A stretch of 41,726 bases of DNA from the NCBI GenBank assembly GCA_003216975.1, contig QCHY01000016.1:1-41726 (forward strand), given 5' to 3'. The notes beneath the pieces were generated by a model. It was not told the DNA's origin. It saw only the letters and a program-made list of their open reading frames with translations, and made no database searches. Of the stretch, positions 9,561 through 21,440 are shown piece by piece; position 1 is the first letter of the stretch; every line of letters begins with the position of its first letter. Source of the stretch: Prochlorococcus sp. AG-402-I20 (GTDB taxonomy: Bacteria; Cyanobacteriota; Cyanobacteriia; PCC-6307; Cyanobiaceae). A program made the translations under genes and the position numbers.

Positions 9561-9901
9561 GCAATTATTTTCTTAGCCAATAGATGTCCTAAACCACAAG
9601 CAAAACATCCAATTAATACCATCGATATTGAATTAACAAGAAATTGTTCATATAAACCTTGACTGATTAGTTCAAATAAATGTAAAGACCATCCACTAAA
9701 TGTAGTAAGAGATCCACAAAAACCAACTCCAATAATCAATTTATATTTCCTCTCAATAAGCAAAGAATTGATAAAACCAAGTAAAAAGCAACCAGTTATA
9801 TTTACTATAAAAATTTCATCAACTTGCCATCGCAATAAAGCCGCAGGAATTGCTCCAAGTGAGATCAAAAAGAAGGAATTAGTGTTCAGAAACTTATACA
9901 T
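9557..9901 (-). CDS. crcB: CrcB/Fluc fluoride channel subunit (second of pair)
   Basis: A 114-residue protein with about four transmembrane helices and the CrcB signatures VNITGCFLLGF and GFCGSLTTFSGW. CrcB/Fluc proteins are dual-topology dimeric channels that expel fluoride from the cytosol. Its ATG at 9899-9901 directly abuts the stop codon of the upstream crcB paralogue. Two short divergent paralogues side by side usually form a heterodimer with opposite topologies. No fluoride riboswitch was recognised upstream of the pair, where genes are almost contiguous. Confidence 0.9.
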   Translation of the reverse strand: MYKFLNTNSFFLISLGAIPAALLRWQVDEIFIVNITGCFLLGFINSLLIERKYKLIIGVGFCGSLTTFSGWSLHLFELISQGLYEQFLVNSISMVLIGCFACGLGHLLAKKIIA

Positions 9902-10276
9902 TTATTGATTACCCAAAAAATATCCAACTGCCAAAGCAACTATTCCTAATAACATAGAAATAAAAAATAGTTTTAATGCACTGAAAAATTCAAATTTTAT
10001 CAAAATTGTAACTAGATCATAAATGAATGTAGAAAAAGTACTTAAGCTTCCCAACAAACCAATTAAAAAAAATAATGCTAATTGAGAAGAATAATCATAA
10101 TAACTAATCTGGGGCAAAATAGCAATGAAAAGACCAAGAAAAAAAGAAGCAAAGGTATTAATAATTAAAATACGATAATCATTAATTAAGTGTTTATCTT
10201 CAAGTTTTTGATAAATTATAAATCTAAAATTAGCACCCAATAATGCTCCAAAAGAAACTAGTAAAATATCTTTCAC
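9902..10276 (-). CDS. crcB: CrcB/Fluc fluoride channel subunit (first of pair)
   Basis: A 124-residue protein with four hydrophobic helices, the N-terminal FGALLGANFRF, the conserved Asn in NTFASFFLGLF and the core GLLGSLSTFSTF. The start is a GTG at 10274-10276; no alternative ATG precedes the conserved first helix. It lies 10 bp downstream of the SH3-like gene and is probably part of a gyrB - SH3-like - crcB - crcB transcription unit, although a functional link between them is not evident. The very low GC is typical of small membrane proteins here. Confidence 0.9.
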   Translation of the reverse strand: MKDILLVSFGALLGANFRFIIYQKLEDKHLINDYRILIINTFASFFLGLFIAILPQISYYDYSSQLALFFLIGLLGSLSTFSTFIYDLVTILIKFEFFSALKLFFISMLLGIVALAVGYFLGNQ

Positions 10277-10286
10277 TTCATCAAAT

Positions 10287-10618
10287 CTAACTAATATTTA
10301 CCCATCCTTTTTTATAAAAAAATTGATTAGAATCCTCACTAAGTACATTAACTAACAACCACTGCTCTCTATCATTGTTCTCCCAAGCTTTAATAATATT
10401 TACAGGAGTACCTGCTTTCACTCTAGTTAAAATAGATGAATTATTAGAAGTTGAAGAGAGCAAGTTAAATTCTTTCAATGCAATTATTGGCGAACTCATA
10501 TTGTTTTTTCTATGCTGAATATTTGATTTTTGAGCACCTCCAGCAGGCAATGCGGTTGGAACTACCAAAGCTATACCTAAAAGCCATGTCCAAACTATAA
10601 AAGTACCAATTAAATTCA

Positions 10619-10619
<1 letters not shown>
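10287..10619 (-). CDS. Small membrane-anchored SH3-like protein
   Basis: A 110-residue protein with an N-terminal hydrophobic segment (about 3-25, an uncleaved anchor or signal) followed by a C-terminal half that resembles a bacterial SH3 (SH3b) domain: ALKEFNLLSSTSNN, VKAGTPVNIIKAWEN, WLLVNV and KKGWVNIS. Such domains often bind peptidoglycan or peptides outside the membrane. The ATG at 10617-10619 overlaps the gyrB stop by one base (TGATG), the usual sign of translational coupling; a TTG one codon upstream is less likely. The function is otherwise unknown. Confidence 0.72.
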
Positions 10620-12628
<2,009 letters not shown>

Positions 12629-12758
12629 TTAGTCGAAACCTTTCCCGAAATTTCAATTTAACATTGGTATCAGGGAAAGTCTTAGGAAAAATTTCAAAAC
12701 CAAATCAAAAAATCTAATTTCATGCAATTACTGATAATAAACCCCCTTAAAGAAACTT

Positions 12759-13661
12759 ATGCAACCCAATAATAAGCCTCTTGTAATAGCCATTATGGGT
12801 CCAACTGCAAGCGGGAAAACTGAGCTTGCAATTAATATTGCAAAAAAAATCAATTCAAATATACATAATGTTGATTCTAGGCAAATCTATATTGATATGG
12901 ATATTGGCACCGCAAAGCCAACAGCAGATCAACAAAAGCAAGTAAAACATTTTCTTCTTGATCTTTGCTTACCAACTGAACCAATCAATCTTCATGATTT
13001 TCAATCAATAGCCAGAGCATCGATAGAAAAAGATTTGAAACAACGAAAGTTAACTTTACTTGTAGGTGGTAGTGGATTATATCTTCAAGCTTTGATTGGA
13101 GGACTTAATCCTCCTGCTGTAGCACCTCAAAAATTTTTAAGAAATCAGCTTTTTAAAATCGAAAAAACCGAAAGACATAATTTATTAAAATGTTGTGATC
13201 CTGCATCTGCCAAGAGAATACATACTGAGGACACTATCAGAGTCATTCGTGCTCTTGAGGTTTTTTATGCCACAGGTAAAAAGTTTTCCCAACAAAAAAG
13301 CTTGGCGTCTCCTCCATGGAGAGTTTTAGAACTCGGATTAAATCCCGAAAATTTAATAACAAGAATTCAACATAGAACTGAAACAATGTATAAAAACGGT
13401 TTAATAGAAGAAACTGAAGATTTGATTATTAAATATGGAAATGATTTGCCTTTGCTTAAAACAATTGGATATAATGAAGCAAAATATATTATCAATGGAA
13501 AGTTTAATTATGAGGAGGCTTTAGAAATAACAGTAAAACGAACAAGCCAATTAGCCAAAAGACAAAAAACTTGGTTTAGAAATAAGCATAATTCTCAATG
13601 GCTAAATAATGAGAACCAATTCTCGGAAGCTTTAACTTCTATATATGAGATTTTGGGTTGA
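12759..13661 (+). CDS. miaA: tRNA dimethylallyltransferase
   Basis: MiaA transfers a dimethylallyl group to A37 of tRNAs reading UNN codons. This 300-residue protein has the P-loop GPTASGKT (14-21), [16 protein letters not shown] (39-54), [10 protein letters not shown], and IGYNEAKYI near the C-terminus followed by the [15 protein letters not shown] segment. A possible -10 hexamer GATAAT is at 12733-12738. It precedes infC with 59 bp between them. Another tRNA anticodon-loop modification gene (tsaE) is 10 kb away. Confidence 0.96.
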   Translation: MQPNNKPLVIAIMGPTASGKTELAINIAKKINSNIHNVDSRQIYIDMDIGTAKPTADQQKQVKHFLLDLCLPTEPINLHDFQSIARASIEKDLKQRKLTLLVGGSGLYLQALIGGLNPPAVAPQKFLRNQLFKIEKTERHNLLKCCDPASAKRIHTEDTIRVIRALEVFYATGKKFSQQKSLASPPWRVLELGLNPENLITRIQHRTETMYKNGLIEETEDLIIKYGNDLPLLKTIGYNEAKYIINGKFNYEEALEITVKRTSQLAKRQKTWFRNKHNSQWLNNENQFSEALTSIYEILG

Positions 13662-13720
13662 TTAGTTCATATATGCTTAGAATTGATCCAAAGGAACTTT
13701 CCACGTCAATTAATTACTGA

Positions 13721-14329
13721 ATGCCACCACGTCCCCGTTTTGATCGTCGCGCTCCAGAAAGGGAGCTTCCCAACATTAATGAAAGAATCAGCTATTCGGA
13801 TTTGAGAGTTGTTGATTCAGATGGTACACAACTTGGCGTGATCAGCCGAGAACAAGCATTAGAAGTCGCTAAAGACAGAGAGTTAGATCTTGTTTTAGTA
13901 AGTGAGAAGGCAACTCCTCCAGTTTGCCGAATTATGAATTACGGAAAATTTAAGTTTGAGCAAGAAAAAAAAGCAAAAGAGGCTAAGAAAAAATCACATC
14001 AAACAGAAGTGAAAGAAGTGAAAATGAGATACAAAATTGATCAACACGATTACCAAGTTCGTATTAGTCAAGCAACCAGATTTTTAAAAGCCGGAGATAA
14101 AGTTAAATGCACTGTTATTTTCAGAGGCCGAGAAATTCAACATACTGCTCTAGCCGAAACCCTTTTGCAAAGAATGGCAAAGGATCTTGAAGAGAAAGCA
14201 GAAGTACAACAATCTCCCAAGAGAGAAGGAAGAAATATGATTATGTTTTTAACTCCACGGAAAACTCCTTTATTAAAAAAAGAGACAGAGACCTCTGAAC
14301 CGCAAAAAGCTCTTAGAACAATAAATTAA
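13721..14329 (+). CDS. infC: Translation initiation factor IF-3
   Basis: A 202-residue IF3. The N-domain has [20 protein letters not shown] (about 19-38), the IF3 signature is [20 protein letters not shown] (about 68-87), followed by the lysine-rich linker and a C-domain with [21 protein letters not shown]3 binds the 30S subunit and polices start-codon choice. The start is an ordinary ATG, whereas many bacteria use a rare AUU or AUC for autoregulation. The extended C-terminus (about 185-202) is variable. The next gene on this strand, a GntR regulator, begins 91 bp on. Confidence 0.97.
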   Translation: MPPRPRFDRRAPERELPNINERISYSDLRVVDSDGTQLGVISREQALEVAKDRELDLVLVSEKATPPVCRIMNYGKFKFEQEKKAKEAKKKSHQTEVKEVKMRYKIDQHDYQVRISQATRFLKAGDKVKCTVIFRGREIQHTALAETLLQRMAKDLEEKAEVQQSPKREGRNMIMFLTPRKTPLLKKETETSEPQKALRTIN

Positions 14330-14340
14330 GTTAAATTAAC

Positions 14341-14354
14341 TTGTCCTGGGACAA
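14341..14354. promoter_or_regulatory. Perfect dyad TTGTCC-TG-GGACAA upstream of gntR
   Basis: Two perfect 6-bp arms are separated by two bases, 66 bp before the GntR-family start. The loop is too short for an RNA hairpin, but the geometry suits a dimeric DNA-binding protein. It is a candidate operator for the regulator itself or its cysE operon. There is no second copy in the gap. Confidence 0.3.
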
Positions 14355-14420
14355 ACAAACAATTGTCACTAGCCATTCTATTTATTAAGGTAGCCACATT
14401 CACACCTGGCATATAAGAGA

Positions 14421-15410
14421 GTGAGATTCCACATACAACAGGACAGTGAAATCCCTGCATCAAGTCAGTTATACAATCAAATTTGCTTTGCCATAGCAGC
14501 AAGGCATTACCCCCCAGGCCACAGACTGCCAAGTACTAGACAACTTGCGATGCAAACAGGATTGCACCGGAATACTATAAGCAAAGTTTATAGACAACTA
14601 GAAACAGATGGAGTTGTGGAGGCTATTGCAGGATCAGGTATTTATGTTCGAAATCAACAAAAGCAAAAAGACTTAAGAAGTAGCTCTCAATCAATACGAA
14701 ACAAAGTTATTAAAGATGTTGATCATGAGGTTCGTAAAAGTATTGATGAACTTTTAAATTCAGGATGCACCTTGCAACAAACCAGAGAATTATTTACTCG
14801 AGAAATAGATTGGAGGCTCAGATGCGGAGCCCGGTTGCTTGTAAGTACCCCCCGGGAAGATATAGGTGCATCATTGTTAATTGCAGAAGAATTAGCTCCT
14901 CACTTAGATGTTCCAGTAGAGGTTGTCCCAATGGAAGAGCTTGAAAGTGTCTTAGAGAGTTCAAGCAAAGGAACAGTCGTCACAAGTAGATATTTCTTGC
15001 AACCTTTAGAAGAATTAGCCAAGCGTCATAAAGTAAGAGCAGTAGCTGTAGATTTGAGCGACTTCCAAAAAGAACTGAATATTTTAAAAAAGCTGCGATC
15101 TGGCAGTTGTGTTGGAATAGTAAGTATCAGTCCAGGAATACTTAGGGCTGCAGAAGTTATCTTACACAGTATGCGCGGTAATGAAATACTTTTGATGACT
15201 GCAAATCCCGATGTAGGGAGTCGTCTCATTGCTTTATTAAGAGCAGCAAGTCACGTAATTTGCGATAGTCCTAGCTTGCCTGTTATTGAACATACTTTGA
15301 GACAAAATAGATCCCAATTAATGAGAATGCCACAAATTCATTGTGCACAAAAGTATCTAAGCGACTCTACAATTGAGGAGTTAAGTAAAGAGATTGGACT
15401 TCTCGAGTAA
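14421..15410 (+). CDS. GntR-family transcriptional regulator
   Basis: The N-terminal 75 residues are a GntR winged helix-turn-helix: IPASSQLYNQICFAIAARHY, PPGHRLPSTRQLAMQTGLH, RNTISKVYRQLETDGVVEAI. The remaining 250 residues form an effector-like domain that I cannot place (it includes GASLLIAEELAPHLDVPVEV and a possible periplasmic-binding-like fold); it is not a MocR aminotransferase domain, which would be longer. The start is GTG at 14421, just before the conserved N-terminus. It lies 18 bp upstream of cysE, which suggests one operon and possibly control of cysteine synthesis. The ligand is unknown. Confidence 0.85.
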   Translation: MRFHIQQDSEIPASSQLYNQICFAIAARHYPPGHRLPSTRQLAMQTGLHRNTISKVYRQLETDGVVEAIAGSGIYVRNQQKQKDLRSSSQSIRNKVIKDVDHEVRKSIDELLNSGCTLQQTRELFTREIDWRLRCGARLLVSTPREDIGASLLIAEELAPHLDVPVEVVPMEELESVLESSSKGTVVTSRYFLQPLEELAKRHKVRAVAVDLSDFQKELNILKKLRSGSCVGIVSISPGILRAAEVILHSMRGNEILLMTANPDVGSRLIALLRAASHVICDSPSLPVIEHTLRQNRSQLMRMPQIHCAQKYLSDSTIEELSKEIGLLE

Positions 15411-15428
15411 ACATTGCATCTAGAATCA

Positions 15429-16181
15429 ATGTTTCGATCACTAAAATCTGATTTCGCAATAATTAAAGAGCGGGATCCAGCTGCAAGAGGAATTTGGGAG
15501 ATAATCTTTTGCTATCCGGGTTTTCAAGCCTTAGTAATGCATAGAATCAGTCATAGGCTTTGGCAATATAATCTTCCTCTCCTACCAAGATTACTAAGTC
15601 ACATTACTAGATTTGTAACCGGAGTTGAGATTCATCCAGGGGCGAGAATTGGTAGAGGCGTGTTTATAGATCATGGAATGGGTGTAGTAATTGGAGAAAC
15701 AAGTGAAATAGGCGATCGATGCTTGTTATATCAAGGTGTAACTTTGGGTGGTACTGGGAAAGAAAGCGGGAAAAGACACCCAACTCTCGAAGCCAATGTG
15801 GTTGTGGGTGCAGGAGCAAAAGTACTTGGAGGAATTTGCGTAGGAACTAATACAAGAATTGGGGCTGGGTCAGTTGTAGTGAAAAATGTTGACGCAAATA
15901 GCACTGTTGTAGGAATTCCTGGACGAATAGTTCATCAAAGTGGAGTCAAAATAAATCCCTTAGCACATTCTGCACTTCCAGATACAGAAGCCAATGTACT
16001 GCGAAATCTCATGGAAAGAATTGATCAATTAGAAAGTGATATTTTAGGCTTACAAGATCTATTAATTAAGATTCAGACGAATAGAAAAAAAGAAGATATC
16101 ATTATCGGTGAGTCTCAAAGCCTAAGAGATAAAGAAATCATAGAATTTATTGGAGATAACTTTAAAGAAGAAAGTGGCTAA
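15429..16181 (+). CDS. cysE: Serine O-acetyltransferase
   Basis: CysE makes O-acetylserine from serine and acetyl-CoA, the first step of cysteine synthesis. The 250-residue protein begins MFRSLKSDFAIIKERDPAAR, a typical cyanobacterial start, so the ATG at 15429 is preferred over an in-frame TTG at 15414. The left-handed beta-helix of hexapeptide repeats covers GVEIHPGARIGRGVFIDHG through GIPGRIVHQ (about 70-180), including the catalytic His in DHGMGVVIGET and the GGTGKESGKRHP loop. A charged helical tail follows. It sits directly behind the GntR regulator and is convergent with the ABC permease. Confidence 0.95.
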   Translation: MFRSLKSDFAIIKERDPAARGIWEIIFCYPGFQALVMHRISHRLWQYNLPLLPRLLSHITRFVTGVEIHPGARIGRGVFIDHGMGVVIGETSEIGDRCLLYQGVTLGGTGKESGKRHPTLEANVVVGAGAKVLGGICVGTNTRIGAGSVVVKNVDANSTVVGIPGRIVHQSGVKINPLAHSALPDTEANVLRNLMERIDQLESDILGLQDLLIKIQTNRKKEDIIIGESQSLRDKEIIEFIGDNFKEESG

Positions 16182-16196
16182 AAAATTAAGAACTCA

Positions 16197-16994
16197 CTAA
16201 AGCAAAAAAGGTAGCCTTTTCCCTTCAAAGCTAAGTAATCTAATAGTAAAGAAAAGTCCAATGAAATTAAAAATTAAAAGTACAAGTGAATTCTGATAAT
16301 TTATGGTGCCATTAATGATACTCACTCTTAGAGGATCTAATATCTGATAAATAAAATTTAAATTTGTAATCCATCCTAAAGAGCCTAGACTTTCTTTCCG
16401 ATACAATATCGGTGAAGTAAGAAAAACTAACTGAAGAACTATAGGAACCAATTGAGCAATATCAGTAAAGCGAACACTAATCAAACAAACTATTACAGGA
16501 AACCAATATATAAAAATAAATAAATTAAGTAACGGTATCCATGAATATAATAATAAATTACTTATCAATTCAGATTGAATAAAAAGGAATACAAAAAAGA
16601 CTAATAAAAAAGACTGAAGAAATGTTTGTAATTGAAAAGACCACTCTTCTAAAGTATAAAAAATTGGTTTAAGATTCATATTCTTAATATTAGAAGAATT
16701 ATGTAAAAAAAGATTAGGCGAATTAGAAATTGAGGCACTGATTGTATTCCAAACAACTAAGCCAAATCCCAAATATATAAAATAAGACTTAAAATCTTCA
16801 ACTGAAAAAACTGTGCCATAAACAATTCCTAATGTTCCTATTGATAATAAATTTGAAAAGCCAAGCCAAAAACTTCCTAATGTAGTTCTTGCAAACCTTG
16901 CTCTTGATCTTGAGCTAGCTGTATACCACCAGGCTTTCCTAGTTTTAAAAGCAAATTTAAAATTATCCAATAACATTTTTGCGATAATAGTCAT
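16197..16994 (-). CDS. Polysaccharide ABC exporter permease (Wzm/TagG type)
   Basis: A 265-residue ABC-2 type membrane subunit. A basic cytosolic N-terminus (RSRARFARTTLGSFWLGFSN) matches the RYRRSxLGxxW region before the first helix in KpsM/Wzm/TagG proteins. About six hydrophobic helices follow, with the typical FLTSPILYRKE and DPLRVSIIN segments. It would move a completed lipid-linked glycan across the inner membrane. The start overlaps the end of the ATPase gene by 32 bp (14 bp if the ATG at codon 7 is used), which implies translational coupling. The polymer exported is unknown; O-antigen or another surface glycan is likely. Confidence 0.88.
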   Translation of the reverse strand: MTIIAKMLLDNFKFAFKTRKAWWYTASSRSRARFARTTLGSFWLGFSNLLSIGTLGIVYGTVFSVEDFKSYFIYLGFGLVVWNTISASISNSPNLFLHNSSNIKNMNLKPIFYTLEEWSFQLQTFLQSFLLVFFVFLFIQSELISNLLLYSWIPLLNLFIFIYWFPVIVCLISVRFTDIAQLVPIVLQLVFLTSPILYRKESLGSLGWITNLNFIYQILDPLRVSIINGTINYQNSLVLLIFNFIGLFFTIRLLSFEGKRLPFLL

Positions 16995-18339
16995 GAGTAT
17001 GATAGTAATTCAAGGCAGCATCTAAAGGACCATCATATGCAATTGAGCCATGGCTAAAAACAATACCTCTATCACAAAACTGCTTTAAAAGTTCTTCAGA
17101 ATGACTGGCTAAAAACAAGGTTGCTGCAGATTCCATAAATTCTTTCATTCGTTCTTCAGCTCTATCACAAAAATCTGCATCACCAGTTCCAAAACCTTCA
17201 TCTATTGCCAAGCAATCATGTGGACTCGAAGTAAGAATTGAAAAAATTAATCTTGCTGACATTCCCTCACTATAAGTTTTTATAGGTAATGAAATATATG
17301 AACCAAGACCAGAAAATTCTATGATTTCATTCAAGAAAGATTCGAATCCTTTTAAATTATGATTTATGAGTAAATAATGTGCTTTACAGGCGTCAATTCC
17401 AGAAAGTTCTGAACTAGTCAGAAAAGTCTTTTGAAGCATTGGATATACTTCTACTAAAACATTAATATTTCCAGTCGTAGGTAAATAAATACCCGAAATC
17501 AACCTTAAGAAACTACTTTTACCAGAACCATTATGACCTATTAATCCCACTCTTTCTCCTTTCATAATAGTCAAATTGATATTATTTAAAGCAATGATAG
17601 TAGTTCTATTTTTTGATTGATCTAATGCTCCACCAGTAATATTAATCACTTTATTTGTAAATCTCTTTGTTAATGATCTACTCTCTGACTGATAAATAGG
17701 AATAGAAAGTGAAAGGTCTTTAATTTCTATAGCTGGTTGATTTAATATATTGATTGAAGCATCAGACAATGAGAAAATCATATTATCAACCTGTTCAATA
17801 GATGCTTTCTCATCAGTAATATGATTCAGAAAATTAGATACTCTAATAAACGCATTACCTGATATCCAAGGAGATATTGAATCGGGTTTGTACAAATTAA
17901 TCAAAGTAATACTCTTACTTATTTGTTTAGTAAATAGTTCTGCTGCTGAAATTTTATTTTGTAATACATGAATATCCCTTTTTTCTTGCTCAGATTGAAC
18001 AAAATAGGGTTTTTTATTTGAAGAAACTAAATCATATACGATGTCTGAAATTTGATAGTTATGGTTGTTAACCATAACTATCCAATGATTAAAACCTTCA
18101 AAATCGGCTTTTCTATTATATAGATTTAAATATACTTTATTAATTTTGAAATCAAAAGACTTATCAAAAGAAATATATTTTGTATACTCATCTTGTCTGG
18201 ATAATTCATTAGATATTTCTCTTAAAGTTAGTGAATCATTAAAACGTGAAAGCCAATAATTTATCCCCGATGGATCTCCTGGTCTTCCAAAATATGCAAT
18301 GTATAATTTTTGCAAGTCATTCGATCCAATATTAATCAT
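16963..18339 (-). CDS. Polysaccharide ABC exporter ATPase with N-terminal DUF4214-type domain
   Basis: A 458-residue fusion. The C-terminal part (about 204-455) is a Wzt/KpsT/TagH-class nucleotide-binding domain: Walker A GHNGSGKSS (268-276), signature YSEGMSAR (356-363, the polysaccharide-exporter version), Walker B CLAIDE (376-381) and H413. The N-terminal part holds two DUF4214-type units, LYIAYFGRPGDPSGINYW (12-29) and VYLNLYNRKADFEGFNHW (69-86), then a helical linker. The unit is the one found in the metalloprotease and in the giant exoprotein nearby. The C-terminal carbohydrate-binding domain of O9a-type Wzt is absent. The gene starts 23 bp after the secA stop. Confidence 0.9.
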   Translation of the reverse strand: MINIGSNDLQKLYIAYFGRPGDPSGINYWLSRFNDSLTLREISNELSRQDEYTKYISFDKSFDFKINKVYLNLYNRKADFEGFNHWIVMVNNHNYQISDIVYDLVSSNKKPYFVQSEQEKRDIHVLQNKISAAELFTKQISKSITLINLYKPDSISPWISGNAFIRVSNFLNHITDEKASIEQVDNMIFSLSDASINILNQPAIEIKDLSLSIPIYQSESRSLTKRFTNKVINITGGALDQSKNRTTIIALNNINLTIMKGERVGLIGHNGSGKSSFLRLISGIYLPTTGNINVLVEVYPMLQKTFLTSSELSGIDACKAHYLLINHNLKGFESFLNEIIEFSGLGSYISLPIKTYSEGMSARLIFSILTSSPHDCLAIDEGFGTGDADFCDRAEERMKEFMESAATLFLASHSEELLKQFCDRGIVFSHGSIAYDGPLDAALNYYHTHDYYRKNVIG

Positions 18340-18362
18340 ATGAATAAGTTAACTAGTTAGGT

Positions 18363-21197
18363 TTAAGCTTCTACTTCCTTTTTGGCTGGTTGAAACATAA
18401 ACATAGAGTAAATTACATTTCTTCTCATATTTATCATCATATCTAAAAACATATCATAACCTTCATTTTTATATTCAATTAATGGATCTTTTTGCCCATA
18501 TCCTCTTAAGCCGACTGATTCTCTTAATGAATCCATAGACTGTAAATGTTCTCTCCAAAGGGTATCTAATTGCTGAAGTATGAAGAATCTTTCAGCTTGC
18601 CTCATTATTCCTGGATGAGTTTGTTCCACTTGAGCTTCTTTAAGATCGTAAGCATTTCTTAACTGCTCTTTCAAAAAATCTTTTAATTCATTTTTATTTA
18701 AGCCAAGTAAATCTTTAGGATTAAGATCATCCAATAAATAGATAAATTCTTTTACTTTTGATACTAAATTTGTCAAGTCCCACTCTTCTGGTGGCAAATC
18801 CTCATTAACATAAGCTTCTACTATTTCCTCCATGGTTCTTTGCCCATATCCAATAACTTGATTTTTTAACTCTCTGCCATCTAATACTCTTCTTCTTTCT
18901 GAATAAACAGCTTTTCTCTGATTATTCATTACTTCATCATATTCAAATATTTGTTTTCTAATATCATAATAATAAGTTTCAACTTTCTTTTGAGCTCCTT
19001 CTAAAGAACGAGTAAGCATTCCAGACTCAATAGGCATATCCTCTTCAACGCGAAAAGCATTCATCATTCCAGCAACTCTATCTCCTCCAAAAATGCGTAG
19101 AAGATTATCTTCTAATGATAAAAAGAAACGCGTACTGCCTAGATCACCTTGACGACCAGCTCTACCTCTTAATTGATTATCAACCCTCCTAGACTCATGG
19201 CGTTCAGTGCCAATTACATGGAGACCCCCTACCTCACGAACTTTTGCTTCCTCTTGACTTAAGACCATTTCATATTCTTTTTTAATTAGTTGTATTGCAT
19301 GCCTCAATGCCTCTATATTTTTATCCTTTGTAGGCGTTTTTTCAGCAGCAGTTGCAATAAAATCATCTAGCTCAATTGAACTAAGAGCTCTATCTCCCCA
19401 TTCTTTAACTAATTTTGAAGATAATGAAACCAGTTTCTGTTCGGTATCATCAGTGAGCAAAACTGGAAAAATATTCTTCAAAGATACAGTTTGAATATTT
19501 TGTTTATTCTTGGAATTCTTATCATCAGTTTCCGCAAATCCAACTGACTGAGAATTCCGTTGTAAAGGTATTGGAGGTTTATGACCCTCTTCTGGTTTGA
19601 TTAAACGGGAACTAAGAATCTCTTTGATTTTCAATCTTGCCATGTAGTCGCTATTACCACCAAGAATAATATCTGTTCCTCTTCCAGCCATATTAGTAGC
19701 AATAGTGACAGCTCCTGATCGTCCCGCTTGAGCAACTATTTCAGCTTCTCGTTCAACATTTTCAGGTTTTGCATTGAGTAAGTTATGGGGTATTTCTTGT
19801 TCTGACAAAAGAGTACTCAATAGCTCACTTTTCTCAACACTTGTAGTACCTATAAGAACAGGTCTTCCTTTTTTGTGAATGTTAGCTGTTTCTTTTGCTA
19901 CTGCTCTCCATTTCCCTGATTCAGTTTTAAAAACTTGATCAACCCAGTCCTCTCTTGAAATTTTCCGATTAGTAGGAACAACGGTAGTTTCTAATTTATA
20001 TGTTTTTTCGAATTCAACTTCTTCTGTTTTTGCAGTTCCTGTCATCCCGGAAAGTCTGGGATAAAGAAGAAAGAAATTTTGATATGTAATTGAAGCTAAA
20101 GTTTGTGTTTCTGGTTGAATAGGAAGATTTTCTTTGGCTTCAATGGCTTGATGTTGGCCATCACTCCATCTTCTACCAGGCATAACTCTTCCGGTAAATT
20201 CGTCAACAATTACTGCTTCATTTTTACGAACTATATAATTCACATCTTTAATGAAAAGCTCTTTAGCCTTTAATGCATTAGTGACATAATGAGCCCAAGG
20301 ATCTTTAGGATCGAATAAATCTTTAACCTTTAAGAGTTCTTCAGTTTTAGCAAAACCTTCATCAGTAAGAATACAACTTCTTTGTTTTTCATCTACTTCA
20401 TAATCTCCCTCAGGATCAATTCCATCTTTACTTGTATCAAGCGCTTTTTTTAATTTTTCCACAACTGCAGCCGCTTGTTGGTATTTTTCTTGAGGACGCT
20501 CTACCTGTCCAGAGATTATCAAGGGAGTTCTAGCCTCATCTATCAAAATTGAATCAACCTCATCAATTACACAAAATTGAAAATCTCTTTGAACAATTTC
20601 GGATTTATCAGCAGCCATATTATCTCGCAAATAATCAAAGCCCAATTCAGAGTTAGTTGCATAGGTAATATCACATTCATAATTCTTTTTTCTTTCTGAG
20701 GGTGACATTGCTTGTTGAACCAAGCCAACACTGAGTCCAAGAAAACGATGTATTTGTCCCATCCATTCGGCGTCTCTGCGTGCGAGATAATCATTCACAG
20801 TCACAACATGAACACCTCTACCAGTTAAAGCATTTAAATAACTGGGCAAAGTAGCGACTAATGTTTTACCTTCTCCGGTTTTCATCTCAGCAATTTGTCC
20901 TTCATGTAAAACCATTCCGCCTATAAGTTGGACATCAAAATGCCTCATACCCAACACTCTTCTTGAAGCCTCTCGAACTACTGCAAATGCTTCAGGAAGT
21001 AAATCGTCTAACAATGACAATTGTTCATCAAAAGAACTGGTCTTCTGTAGCTTGCTCCGAAATAAAGTGGTTCGAGATCGCAAATCTTCATCACTTAAAA
21101 GAAGCAAGTCCTCTTCAAAAATGTTCACATCAGATACGAGGGGAGAATATTTTTTAAGCTTCCTTGTATTGGGATCTCCTAGTAACTTTGCAAACAT
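18363..21197 (-). CDS. secA: Preprotein translocase ATPase SecA
   Basis: A 944-residue SecA that drives proteins through SecYEG (and, in cyanobacteria, into thylakoids). Motifs are [20 protein letters not shown] (Walker A), [20 protein letters not shown] (Walker B/DEAD), [26 protein letters not shown] and [20 protein letters not shown] with RGRAGRQGD. It carries the cyanobacteria-type insert around residues 500-600 and ends in [12 protein letters not shown], without the C-terminal zinc-finger of E. coli SecA. A -10 like TATAAT lies on the minus strand at 21220-21225. The two polysaccharide-exporter genes follow closely. Confidence 0.97.
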   Translation of the reverse strand: MFAKLLGDPNTRKLKKYSPLVSDVNIFEEDLLLLSDEDLRSRTTLFRSKLQKTSSFDEQLSLLDDLLPEAFAVVREASRRVLGMRHFDVQLIGGMVLHEGQIAEMKTGEGKTLVATLPSYLNALTGRGVHVVTVNDYLARRDAEWMGQIHRFLGLSVGLVQQAMSPSERKKNYECDITYATNSELGFDYLRDNMAADKSEIVQRDFQFCVIDEVDSILIDEARTPLIISGQVERPQEKYQQAAAVVEKLKKALDTSKDGIDPEGDYEVDEKQRSCILTDEGFAKTEELLKVKDLFDPKDPWAHYVTNALKAKELFIKDVNYIVRKNEAVIVDEFTGRVMPGRRWSDGQHQAIEAKENLPIQPETQTLASITYQNFFLLYPRLSGMTGTAKTEEVEFEKTYKLETTVVPTNRKISREDWVDQVFKTESGKWRAVAKETANIHKKGRPVLIGTTSVEKSELLSTLLSEQEIPHNLLNAKPENVEREAEIVAQAGRSGAVTIATNMAGRGTDIILGGNSDYMARLKIKEILSSRLIKPEEGHKPPIPLQRNSQSVGFAETDDKNSKNKQNIQTVSLKNIFPVLLTDDTEQKLVSLSSKLVKEWGDRALSSIELDDFIATAAEKTPTKDKNIEALRHAIQLIKKEYEMVLSQEEAKVREVGGLHVIGTERHESRRVDNQLRGRAGRQGDLGSTRFFLSLEDNLLRIFGGDRVAGMMNAFRVEEDMPIESGMLTRSLEGAQKKVETYYYDIRKQIFEYDEVMNNQRKAVYSERRRVLDGRELKNQVIGYGQRTMEEIVEAYVNEDLPPEEWDLTNLVSKVKEFIYLLDDLNPKDLLGLNKNELKDFLKEQLRNAYDLKEAQVEQTHPGIMRQAERFFILQQLDTLWREHLQSMDSLRESVGLRGYGQKDPLIEYKNEGYDMFLDMMINMRRNVIYSMFMFQPAKKEVEA

Positions 21198-21219
21198 CTA
21201 TGTTTATATCAGTTCACTG

Positions 21220-21225
21220 ATTATA
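21220..21225 (-). promoter_or_regulatory. Putative secA -10 box (TATAAT)
   Basis: A consensus TATAAT on the minus strand lies 22 bp before the secA ATG, predicting a very short leader. No convincing -35 was found. The surrounding 244 bp gap between secA and gmd is strongly AT-rich, so a chance match is possible. Confidence 0.35.
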
Positions 21226-21440
21226 TAATATTGCATTAAAAGCTACGATATTAATAGAATTAACAAATCTAATTTAGAATCTGATTTATATTATTTCTAA
21301 TTAAATAGAATAATAATCGCAGTTGCATTAATAGATATTCTATTTTTTAAAATCACACAAAGGGAAAAATCTTTTTAAATAGATGATTAAGCTCTAAATA
21401 CCTCGTACAGTAAGATTAACCTGCAACGAGATCAGAAAGG

